From Blastopirellula marina (GTDB lineage: Bacteria > Planctomycetota > Planctomycetia > Pirellulales > Pirellulaceae), in contig NZ_PUHY01000004.1 of the NCBI RefSeq assembly GCF_002967765.1, positions 124,001 to 188,000 on the forward strand: a stretch of 64,000 nucleotides of DNA. Direction: 5' to 3'. The notes under the pieces are model-generated. The model saw nothing but the letters and a program-made list of their open reading frames with translations. It was not told the DNA's origin and did not search any database. Shown in pieces: positions 8,989 through 16,826 of this stretch (position 1 is its first letter; each line of letters starts with the position of its first letter). The translations under genes were made by a program, and so were the position numbers.

Positions 8989-11741
8989 CAGATGATCCCC
9001 CTGATGAATCCGAGGACTGCCACGTCGAAGGCCTCTTGTTCTACCGTGGCCTCGACGGAGGTTCCCGTGAAGTAGGAATCTCCCCATAGTCGGCCATCGG
9101 AGAGCCATCCGGCAAGCGCACCATCTTTCAGCACGATCGTAACTTCTGGCACGCTGGGATCAGCAGGCTTGAGATGGAGCATCCCCCGTTGATCGAGAAA
9201 GGCCTTGCTACCGTCGGTCCATTCGGCTTGGGATAGTTTGCAGCCCAGATTTGGTGCATCGACAGGTTTGAACGTTCGTAAGGTTTGCCGTTCGGAATCG
9301 GTAAGCGACTTGGCAAGCTCCAGTTTCATCTGCCGCAGTCGATGAACACGAGTGGGACGCATCTCCAGGGCGTGTCGGGTTCCTTTGTGCGTTGTCAGCA
9401 CGAGCCGGAAGTCTGCCCCAGCGCGTTCCACGGAAATGTGGGTAAAGCGATGCCGCGTGTTGGATGGGGTGACAAAGCGACTCACTTGCGGGTGCAGTGC
9501 GGAGTAGGCATGATTCCCTGTGCACTGCTGCTTGGTTCGTTCGCGAACATCGACCACGAAGGCGGTGCCTCGCGAGTTTTCCAACAGCACACGATGTTCA
9601 AAGCTGGTGACGCGTGGCGGTTCTGCTGCCCAGGTCGCGCGGGGGAAGTATTCCCATGTTTCTCCGGTCATGGTGCAATGGAAGCTGCCATCCGATGTAA
9701 TTCCTAGCGGTCCGTTGCCCCCGTCATACTCGAATACATGGATGAACGGTTGATTCACATCGGTGCGGGCGGGGCTAACTTGTTCCAGGCAGGTCGTTGT
9801 TCCGTTGAAGGCGACTGCATGCCACGTGTTCTTATTAAAGCGACAGAAGCGGCCCAGACCGGGAGGATACAATTCGGGAACGGACAATTGATGGCGAACG
9901 TCTCCGGTTGTCGTGTCGATTGCTACAAAGTCGGGATGCAATTGCGCGAGCAACACACCACCATGCACGGCCATCGGAGTGAAGTGAGCCTGTTCGATCT
10001 TCAGCAGAACCACATCGCATGTTTCTCGGTCGAGGTCAATCTTCAAGAGATGACGCTTCCGACTCTTATGCTCCAGGACAACCGCGTAAACGAGTTGTTC
10101 CGATTTATCGTAGTCGTGCCAGACTAGTTGCCCGGCCGGAATGTCGACAGGCCAAACGTACGCCCCAAAGTTGCTCAGGCTTCGCCAATGATGGAGATGG
10201 CCATCTTTGCCGATGCCTAGAAACCCTTGGACGCCGAGGTCCATGAGTTGACTGTACTGCGTGTTTACGGAAACGAAGAGTGGAAATGGTCGAATCGAGA
10301 AGATCGCTGGCAGATCTTTTCGGCGTTCGGGTTGAACGAGCGGTGCTCTTTTTTGCTTTGTCGGTTGAAGAACCCGATCAAGATCCAACTTCACGCTGCA
10401 AATGATTCTTCGTCCCCGCTCGTTCCGCTCAATCAGGCGAAACGTTCCGTCACGCTGTACCACGGCAAGGTACATTGCCGGAAATGCAGCTTTGGCTAAC
10501 TCGCGTTGGAACGATTCGTCTTCAAGGACGTCCTCGGTCGTAACGAGAATCGGGCTGGCGTTCTCACCTTCGCCCATCGCCTCCGCAAATGCCACTAAAG
10601 AATCGCCAGGGTGAATGCTGGGATCAAGGACTTGCATGTGATTCAAGAGTCCTTCCCGAGAGAGAAGATCGACATCGTCCAGCAGCGTCCCTTTGGCTCG
10701 GAAGGCATTCACACTGGTATGTTGATCGGCGCTGGTCAGCAACGCCAAGCTAACGGCGGTAGCGAACACCCGGGGGACGCCCCACATGCGGATGCCGCTA
10801 TCCAGCAAGATCGAGAACTCGCGCCAAGCATCGCGTGGTGGAGATTCGCGACGCAAATAGAGTGCTTCGTTGGAACTTACGCGTACGGCCAACGTCAGGT
10901 CGTCGTGGACTAATTCCGTCAGCAGCAAGCGATCGAGTGGTCCACGATTGGAAATATCAGAAACGCCCCCCATCGCGATTTCTTCAGGATCGGCCAGGCG
11001 GCGAGGAAGCGTGACGGCGGCCATCAGTTGCCGGGCGAGGCGGGCCAGGCCTTGCAGTTCATCGTCGCTTTGGATTTCGTCGATCAGTGTGCGGGCACGC
11101 TGCCCGAGCGGTAGTTCGATCTCTGCGGCTTCAGGGAGAGTGTCGAGCGAGGTTTCCTGGCGGAGTGCCAGCGTCTGGGGATCGACCGCGTCCATGCTGC
11201 TGCGAAGCTGACGCAAATCATCGAGTACAATTCGATTCATCGGCGAATTGCTGGTACGCGAATCGGCCAAGACTTCGTGGAGGCCATCGCGCAGGTATTG
11301 CACAATGCATTTGATTTGCTCGCCGTCAACAACCGACGTGGTGTTCTCGAAGATGATTTGACAGAGATTGACCTTCGCTTCGATCGAGTTTTTCAAATCT
11401 GGACTTAATTTGCGGAGTTTGCCAATTCCGTCAGGATCGACGAAGAGAGACTCGACCAAGCGATTCATCTTTTCCGTCGGACGTGGCCAACCGATTGTGG
11501 CGAGAACATCGCCGACCGAGATGTAGCAGCGATCGCGTGTCGATGCCAGAACCAACAAGACGCTGGCCAATGGGGGTAATCCTTGGGAACCGAGGCGTTG
11601 CAATATTTGAGCGAGCTCTTCCCGAAAAACGACCGTCGCGCCTGACTTCAAGGTGATGACTTCGCCATCATCGTCCCATTTCCAGAACGATCGTTCTGGA
11701 GGGAGCAGGTAGTTCTTGGCGACCTCGATGTCAGTGTTCAT
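8988..11741 (-). CDS. vWA-like plus beta-propeller protein of the bpX ternary system
   Basis: 917 aa, starting ATG at 11741 and overlapping the upstream gene by 11 bases. Residues 1-220 are mostly helical with no motif I can name. A vWA-like region follows at about 235-455, with LPRRLADPEEI, GGVSDISNRGPLDRL (258-272) and ILLDSGIRMWG (311-321). The usual metal-site pattern DxSxS is not intact: it reads D314-S-G-I-R. From about 480 to the end the sequence is strand-rich and repeating (GFLGIGKDGHLHHW, AVHGGVLLAQLHPDFVAID), consistent with a beta-propeller. In characterised vWA-MoxR pairs the vWA protein couples the ATPase to targets, so this is the likely partner of the MoxR protein in the same operon. 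No nuclease, protease or toxin domain was recognised. Confidence 0.82.
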   Translation of the reverse strand: MNTDIEVAKNYLLPPERSFWKWDDDGEVITLKSGATVVFREELAQILQRLGSQGLPPLASVLLVLASTRDRCYISVGDVLATIGWPRPTEKMNRLVESLFVDPDGIGKLRKLSPDLKNSIEAKVNLCQIIFENTTSVVDGEQIKCIVQYLRDGLHEVLADSRTSNSPMNRIVLDDLRQLRSSMDAVDPQTLALRQETSLDTLPEAAEIELPLGQRARTLIDEIQSDDELQGLARLARQLMAAVTLPRRLADPEEIAMGGVSDISNRGPLDRLLLTELVHDDLTLAVRVSSNEALYLRRESPPRDAWREFSILLDSGIRMWGVPRVFATAVSLALLTSADQHTSVNAFRAKGTLLDDVDLLSREGLLNHMQVLDPSIHPGDSLVAFAEAMGEGENASPILVTTEDVLEDESFQRELAKAAFPAMYLAVVQRDGTFRLIERNERGRRIICSVKLDLDRVLQPTKQKRAPLVQPERRKDLPAIFSIRPFPLFVSVNTQYSQLMDLGVQGFLGIGKDGHLHHWRSLSNFGAYVWPVDIPAGQLVWHDYDKSEQLVYAVVLEHKSRKRHLLKIDLDRETCDVVLLKIEQAHFTPMAVHGGVLLAQLHPDFVAIDTTTGDVRHQLSVPELYPPGLGRFCRFNKNTWHAVAFNGTTTCLEQVSPARTDVNQPFIHVFEYDGGNGPLGITSDGSFHCTMTGETWEYFPRATWAAEPPRVTSFEHRVLLENSRGTAFVVDVRERTKQQCTGNHAYSALHPQVSRFVTPSNTRHRFTHISVERAGADFRLVLTTHKGTRHALEMRPTRVHRLRQMKLELAKSLTDSERQTLRTFKPVDAPNLGCKLSQAEWTDGSKAFLDQRGMLHLKPADPSVPEVTIVLKDGALAGWLSDGRLWGDSYFTGTSVEATVEQEAFDVAVLGFIRGII

Positions 11742-12450
11742 GTGTCAGCCTCGCTGCTGTCGCATGAACTGCTGCGCGAGTTGCACGGACGAAATCGTCT
11801 TCGCACAAGTGGCTCCACGTTCCATCAGAAGCCAAGAGTGAAAGTTCGGGTTGACGAAGCTGCAATACGGCGGAGAGAACCTCGGGTGAAACCTCCGGTT
11901 CCCACGTCCAGCCTGCCTCGACGGCGATTTGATTCCGGAGGACAAAAAGCTGCCCTTTGATCGGAGGAAGGGGCGTTCCCCGAATCACCGCGTGCTGGTC
12001 ATCATGAACCGCAAATGTTAAGCGATCTAGGCGGACTTGCGGCGCCGATTTCGCGTACGACTCCCATACGTGAAATGTGGTCAACAGGAGAGTCGCCTGT
12101 TCCTCGCGTTCCCCTCGCTTCATTTGTAGCGTGATTGGTTCGGGAGCCTGGCCGCTGAAACCGGCTGTCGGTGGCACGACATCAATCCATTCCTTCAGCG
12201 AAGTCCAGTTGCTGTCCGGTAGGTGACCGCGGGGAACGTTCTTGCCAACTTCGATCAGTTGGCCATCTGATTGGACTATGCTTTGGGTCGCAGGGACAGC
12301 GGCTAACGTGATCCGGAAGGCGTCAGAAGGTTCGTTGGCACGAAGCCAAACAGCGTCGTCCGATTCGCATACCTCCAATCCAGGCAAGTGCCGTACTAGT
12401 GCAAGTCGCGCTGAGTTGGAACGGGATAGACGCCAGACGTGCCAAGTCAC
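11731..12450 (-). CDS. Accessory protein of the bpX ternary system (bpX2/3-like)
   Basis: 239 aa, GTG start at 12450 overlapping the MoxR stop by four bases (GTGA). There is no signal peptide or membrane segment. The N-terminal half has the phrase RLALVRHLPGLEVCES followed by WLRAN, and the C-terminal half has IKGQLFVLRNQIAVEAGWTWEP, a pattern I associate with the small bpX components found between MoxR and vWA genes. I cannot say with certainty which numbered bpX family it is. Its place inside a chain of overlapping genes implies fixed stoichiometry with the ATPase and the vWA protein. It may be the adaptor between them; this is inference from position only. Confidence 0.7.
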   Translation of the reverse strand: MTWHVWRLSRSNSARLALVRHLPGLEVCESDDAVWLRANEPSDAFRITLAAVPATQSIVQSDGQLIEVGKNVPRGHLPDSNWTSLKEWIDVVPPTAGFSGQAPEPITLQMKRGEREEQATLLLTTFHVWESYAKSAPQVRLDRLTFAVHDDQHAVIRGTPLPPIKGQLFVLRNQIAVEAGWTWEPEVSPEVLSAVLQLRQPELSLLASDGTWSHLCEDDFVRATRAAVHATAARLTHEH

Positions 12451-13625
12451 ACTGCTTCTCCTAGCCGATCGAGAAGCTTGTTAACCTGGGTTTCCAGGAA
12501 CGTACGCTGCTGTTCGTCGTTGACCCATTGGCAGCGGGCGGCGAGCAAGCCGAGTTGATCTCGCACGTAGGACTGATCGGTTGCTGGCAAGTTGCCTTGG
12601 GTAATGCGGGTGTCGATCCGTTGGATCTCTGCGGCGAGTCGTTCGGGATCTGGGGCATTATTATCATGGCTGCGAGGATGACTGACTGCTTTTTCCTCTT
12701 CGGATGCATCTTGCAGGACGTCGTCAATCACCGCGGCGAGGACGTCTTGTTGTTCTTCCGTATCCCAAATGTGACGCAAGACCCACAGATCGGTTCGATT
12801 CACGACCAAGCGACCACATAAAAGTGCGCTGGCCGCTAAGATCCGTTGCAGTTTAACCGCGCGGCGATCGGAAATGGCGACCCCCACGTGACGAAGCCGG
12901 TGAACCAATTCGACGTAGGTGGCTTGAACCTGTGACAAATCGACGCTCCGCAGTAGCGAGTTCAATCGCTGCACATCCTCGATGGTCACTTCGGCTTCGT
13001 TCTCTTCACGCTGCATGTCAAGCTGCCAACCGGCAGAAAGAACGCTCGAGAGTTGTTCCTGGTGAACGTTATCGCTTCGCACACGTAGGAGAAAACGATC
13101 GAACAAGGCGCCTAAGGCATCGTCTTGCGGAAGGTGATTGCTGGCTCCGACCACAATCAGCGTTGGCAAGTGGCGTGTCTCACGGCCGCGCCGGAAGATG
13201 CGTTCGTTGAGTACCAAAAGAAGGCTATTGAGGATCGCACTGTTCGCATTCAGCAACTCATCCAAGAAGACGAACGTCGCTTCCGGTAGCATTCCCTCGG
13301 TATTGGTGATCAGTTCGCCTTCGCGTAAACGGCGGATATCAAACGGGCCGAAGATCTCGTTTGGTTCTGAAAATCGCGTTAACAGATAATCAAAGACCTT
13401 TCCTTCAATCCGGCGGGCCAATTGCTGAACGAGTGCGCTCTTGGCGGTACCTGGAGGCCCCAGGATAAAAAGGTTCTCGCGGGCGACCAGGCAAATGCCC
13501 AGAAGGTCGATGATTTCATCTTTACCGACAAACGACTTCTTCATCGGCTCGAGAACCGATTCGGTCAGCTTCCGCCCTAGTCGCAATACGTCGGCCATTT
13601 CCTCAGAGGAGGAGGGGGCATTCAC
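12447..13625 (-). CDS. MoxR-family AAA+ ATPase of the bpX ternary system
   Basis: 392 aa. GTG start at 13625, in a GTGA overlap with the preceding gene and with GGAG 7 bases upstream. The ATPase core shows Walker A GPPGTAKS (about 57-64), Walker B FVFLDEL, a sensor-1-like VVGASNHLP and an arginine-finger region ALFDRFLLR. The long LLTRFSEPNEIFGPFDI stretch is typical of the MoxR/RavA branch. A helical lid and a C-terminal tail (about 300-392) follow. MoxR ATPases are chaperone-like remodellers that work with vWA proteins, and a vWA-like protein is encoded two genes on. Function in an immune or conflict process is predicted for the bpX class, not shown here. Confidence 0.93.
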   Translation of the reverse strand: MNAPSSSEEMADVLRLGRKLTESVLEPMKKSFVGKDEIIDLLGICLVARENLFILGPPGTAKSALVQQLARRIEGKVFDYLLTRFSEPNEIFGPFDIRRLREGELITNTEGMLPEATFVFLDELLNANSAILNSLLLVLNERIFRRGRETRHLPTLIVVGASNHLPQDDALGALFDRFLLRVRSDNVHQEQLSSVLSAGWQLDMQREENEAEVTIEDVQRLNSLLRSVDLSQVQATYVELVHRLRHVGVAISDRRAVKLQRILAASALLCGRLVVNRTDLWVLRHIWDTEEQQDVLAAVIDDVLQDASEEEKAVSHPRSHDNNAPDPERLAAEIQRIDTRITQGNLPATDQSYVRDQLGLLAARCQWVNDEQQRTFLETQVNKLLDRLGEAV

Positions 13626-14266
13626 TCGCTTACTCCACTGTCTTGTTGGACTTCGCCCAGGTCAAAGCCTGTCGCTAAACTGCGGTTTACTCCGACCGAG
13701 GCGAGTATTTGTTGTTGGATCATTGGGTTCGTCGAACGCGACTTATCTTTCGCGGTCAGGACACGGTCGACGTATAGCTGCATCAGGCCGGGATGGGATG
13801 CGAATCCGTCGATACTTATCGCGTCCAGGTCAGGAATACCGACCGAGGAAAGGGGCCAAGCCATGGCCCATTCTCGAAGAATATCGAGTAACGGATCTTT
13901 GGCTGAGGCTACGCGAACGGACTTCTCGATGTCGGGTAAAAACCGAAAGGTGAAGTCGACCGAGTAATGAACATCAGATGTAACCTTTACTGGACAAGCC
14001 TCTTGCAGCGCCGCACGCATTACGGACTTATCGGCGTCTCGGTAGACCGAGAACTGACAAGCTCGGAAGATATTCTCAGCGGCCCAACTTGCGGACTCCT
14101 GATTGAAAGTCGCCAGCGGTCTGGGAAGATTCTCGCGCCAGATCCGTTCATACTTGGCCAACACTTCCTTAGCATCACGTCGCGACTCCGGGCTGATCGA
14201 ACCGATTTCAGGAACGACCGCTCTCCCTTGTGTTAACAATATCTCCAGGAACTGGCTGTAATCCAT
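13622..14266 (-). CDS. First gene of bpX operon, small cytosolic protein (bpX4-like?)
   Basis: 214 aa from the ATG at 14266, preceded by GAGGAAGGA at a good distance; a TTG at 14290 in frame lacks such a site. No signal peptide or membrane segment. Mixed helix/strand composition, with WAAENIFRACQFSVYRDAD in the middle and LPDIEKSVRVASAKDPLLD further on. I do not recognise a catalytic motif. Its position as first gene in a run of five overlapping genes, ending in GTGA with the MoxR ATPase, makes it a genuine component. It may correspond to one of the small bpX families, but I could not confirm this. The protein could be a sensor, an inhibitor or an assembly factor. Confidence 0.72.
   Translation of the reverse strand: MDYSQFLEILLTQGRAVVPEIGSISPESRRDAKEVLAKYERIWRENLPRPLATFNQESASWAAENIFRACQFSVYRDADKSVMRAALQEACPVKVTSDVHYSVDFTFRFLPDIEKSVRVASAKDPLLDILREWAMAWPLSSVGIPDLDAISIDGFASHPGLMQLYVDRVLTAKDKSRSTNPMIQQQILASVGVNRSLATGFDLGEVQQDSGVSE
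13633..13636 (-). promoter_or_regulatory. Ribosome binding site for the MoxR gene
   Basis: GGAG lies 7 bases before the GTG at 13625 and sits inside the end of the upstream gene. It supports GTG as the true start and re-initiation coupled to the GTGA overlap. Confidence 0.6.
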
Positions 14267-14593
14267 TTCCTTCCTCGTGCGACGACTCAAACGGGGTGCT
14301 ACTTAACTTAGTAGACACCGCCAAGCAGACCTTGTTCATCTAGTTCTACAACGTGGCATGCGATCTGGCATCACTTTTGTGCACATTGGCCGCGTCGCCA
14401 GATCGTATGTCGGGCTTGTTGCCGGGTCAATTGTTTTCTTGGAAGGCGATAGCAACAGCGTTTGTCGGTTGGAAAAGTCTCGGGAAGAAGCGAGTCTTTT
14501 GGGGCCCGACGAATGACAAATGACGTGGCAGCAAGCGATTCGTACTGCGTCATTCGGTTGCATTAAGTTGGAATTGGCATTGGTTGTCGGCGG
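14267..14593. other. Intergenic region upstream of the bpX operon
   Basis: About 330 bases between the bpX operon start and the 3' end of the VCBS gene, both on the minus strand. The bpX promoter should lie here on the minus strand. I found no clear -35/-10 pair, no strong hairpin with a T run and no convincing small gene; short open frames here lack ribosome sites and family resemblance. Confidence 0.5.
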
Positions 14594-16366
14594 CTATTCC
14601 GTCACAAAGCTGCCATCCGCTTGTTTGATTCTCACATAGTCGATGGCAAACATGTAGGACTTCTTCGCCTTGTGATTCGCACCCACGATCTGAACGTTGA
14701 GCTTGTGTTGGTCACCCTTCACAGCGACCTGTGGAAAGGTGAGGACACCGGTGGTCAGGACACCGCCGCTATAAAGATCAATCGGCGGTCCGAGCGGTTG
14801 GTCGTCGAGCGACAACTGAACTACCCCGTAATCACCAGCCGTTGTAAGAACCACTTCCAGATCGACTGTGCCGGTGAATTCTGGCAAGTCGAGTGCCAGT
14901 GAGTCGGCAGGTTTCGCCCCTGTCCAAAACAACTGCGAGCCACCACTCCACTTGTCTCCTTGAAATCCTTGCATGTCTTGTGTGCGGGCTGCCCCGGCGG
15001 TGGCTTTGCTGGTCAGCTTCTCCCCTTCGATCGCTCCTTCAACGCGGCCAGTCTCCGCATTGATTTTCGCTTTCGGACCACGCAATGCTTCCGCACCTTC
15101 GACGGTCGGAAGTTTCGGCCCGGTGTAAATCTTTGGCTGAGCCGCTTTGAACTTCGCTTCGTCGACCGTTTCTACCTTGTGCGTCAGGACATGAGAGCCA
15201 AGCATCCCGCCAACGACGATATCAGGGAGTTGGTCGTTGTTGATATCAACGATCGAGATCTGACGACCAATACCCGCTTCACCATCGGCCTGGTACGGAA
15301 TCCAATCGACGCCCTTCTCGCCCCGTTCCAGCTTGAACCAATACGTGACTGCCCCGGAATCCCATTGTGGGCTTTGGCGATGATGCGACCAGTAAGTCTT
15401 ACCGGTGATGATATCCTTGAGGCCATCTCCATCAATGTCGGCAAGAGCTACCGAATGCAATTCACTGAAGACGACGCCATATTTGTTTTCAGAAGGATGC
15501 TCGCCCATGATCAGATGGTGCTTGAAGCGAGTTTGATCGCCTTCGGTGATCTGTTCGTACCATGCCAAGCCGAAGTCGTGTGCGCGGTGGCTGGTGATGA
15601 TGTCGTTGTCGCCATCTCCATCGACGTCGTAAGCATACATTTCGGCGCCGCCGTAACCTTCTGTGAAGGAGGCTGAATGAAGTTGCCAGCGAGACGTTAA
15701 AGCGTTTTCGGCTGGCTGCTCGAACCAACCATTGGCGAAGATGACATCTTGCCGGCCGTCACCGTTAACATCACCGACACCCAGTCCGTGGCCGAACTTC
15801 TTCGAGGCAATTTGGTCGGAGATGCGATGAAACTCCCAAGGTCCAAACGGTTTCTCCGTATCAAAGGTGGTAAACCCAAAGAAGCCATCGCGGGTACAAA
15901 TAAGTTCTGGACGATCGTCCCCTACGATATCAAGCAGCTGCGGCGATTCGTTCGATACCCAGTCGAATACCTGATGCTTGGGCCAATGCTTGTCAAAGCC
16001 TTCCTGGCCTGGGTTCTCGTAGACGTAGGCAGGCGTTCCAGGGAAGCCGACGACAAAGACATCGTTCCGGCCATCACCGTTGAAGTCGTACAACCAGCTG
16101 AAGAAGTTATCGGCGTATCGTTCGCGATTTTGCGGAACCGGTTTGTAGATCTCGTGCTTCGTGGTGTACTCCGGTCCAGCAAACCAGTACGGTCCGTACA
16201 CCACGTCGGAGATTCCATCGCCATTGATGTCGGCGGCGTTCGCACCTTCCGAAAAGTAGACGCCGGTTAGTTGCTGGCGATCAAACGTATGGAGTTTTCG
16301 TTCTTCGGCTTGCAAGGTGAAAGGGAGGACGAGACAAAGCGAGAGGAGGATTCGATTGAGGTTCAT
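14594..16366 (-). CDS. Secreted FG-GAP/VCBS-repeat protein with C-terminal sandwich domain
   Basis: 590 aa. The start ATG at 16366 opens a signal peptide (MNLNRILLSLCLVLPFTLQA-EE). From about 25 to 400 there are repeated DxDGDGxxD calcium-type loops of FG-GAP/VCBS blades: ADINGDGISDVVYG, YDFNGDGRNDVFVVG, VGDVNGDGRQDVIFA, YDVDGDGDNDIITS and ADIDGDGLKDIITG. These predict an integrin-like beta-propeller. Residues after about 450 look like a separate beta-sandwich (DLPEFTGTVDLEVVL, then GDYGVVQLSLDDQPLG) that resembles carbohydrate-binding modules of the NPCBM kind. Many planctomycetes carry numerous such extracellular proteins. Adhesion or polysaccharide binding is plausible but not shown. It stands alone, with the bpX operon downstream on the same strand. 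Confidence 0.85.
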   Translation of the reverse strand: MNLNRILLSLCLVLPFTLQAEERKLHTFDRQQLTGVYFSEGANAADINGDGISDVVYGPYWFAGPEYTTKHEIYKPVPQNRERYADNFFSWLYDFNGDGRNDVFVVGFPGTPAYVYENPGQEGFDKHWPKHQVFDWVSNESPQLLDIVGDDRPELICTRDGFFGFTTFDTEKPFGPWEFHRISDQIASKKFGHGLGVGDVNGDGRQDVIFANGWFEQPAENALTSRWQLHSASFTEGYGGAEMYAYDVDGDGDNDIITSHRAHDFGLAWYEQITEGDQTRFKHHLIMGEHPSENKYGVVFSELHSVALADIDGDGLKDIITGKTYWSHHRQSPQWDSGAVTYWFKLERGEKGVDWIPYQADGEAGIGRQISIVDINNDQLPDIVVGGMLGSHVLTHKVETVDEAKFKAAQPKIYTGPKLPTVEGAEALRGPKAKINAETGRVEGAIEGEKLTSKATAGAARTQDMQGFQGDKWSGGSQLFWTGAKPADSLALDLPEFTGTVDLEVVLTTAGDYGVVQLSLDDQPLGPPIDLYSGGVLTTGVLTFPQVAVKGDQHKLNVQIVGANHKAKKSYMFAIDYVRIKQADGSFVTE

Positions 16367-16826
16367 AGGTGGGCCTTAAGTGAATCGGGGAGTCGCGTTT
16401 GATGTCACGTGAATTCCCGATTTTGGTGGGTTGTTGATTCCCAACAGGGGGCTGCGCATTATCACATAGAAGTCAGCAACTTGCGAAACTGGTGAGGAAT
16501 AAAATTGGCCAAACCGTCGAGGCGTCGATGTGTAGTTGCCTTATCCATTAAATGCTGCTTTTGGTCGGTTTGTGCATTGGTATCGACCTTAATCGGAGTG
16601 CCGGGGTGGCAGGCGTGCGCGAAAAAGCATGCTTAGCGTTGGCAAGATTCTTAGGTGCTTGCAAAGAATCTCATGTGAGGCGGTGGACTTTGATCCCACG
16701 CCGGCGGAATTGAAAAGCTTCGCGTTTTGATGGGGCGTTCGGTATATTGATGGTCCTGCCAGATCGTTCTTCGGCGATTTATCCCTCCACCGCTCCCTTC
16801 CCCTCTCTGCGACGGAAAGTCGATTC
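16367..16826. other. Divergent intergenic region, VCBS gene and DUF1549 gene
   Basis: 460 bases between two divergently transcribed genes, so promoters for both must be here. The stretch just before 16827 is pyrimidine-rich. I could not assign a promoter with confidence and saw no palindrome that stands out. Short frames on the minus strand (16589-16828) have no family resemblance and are not called. Confidence 0.5.

Noticed and set aside
14336-14563. 75-codon frame upstream of the bpX operon
   Set aside because: No ribosome site, no family match and atypical composition.
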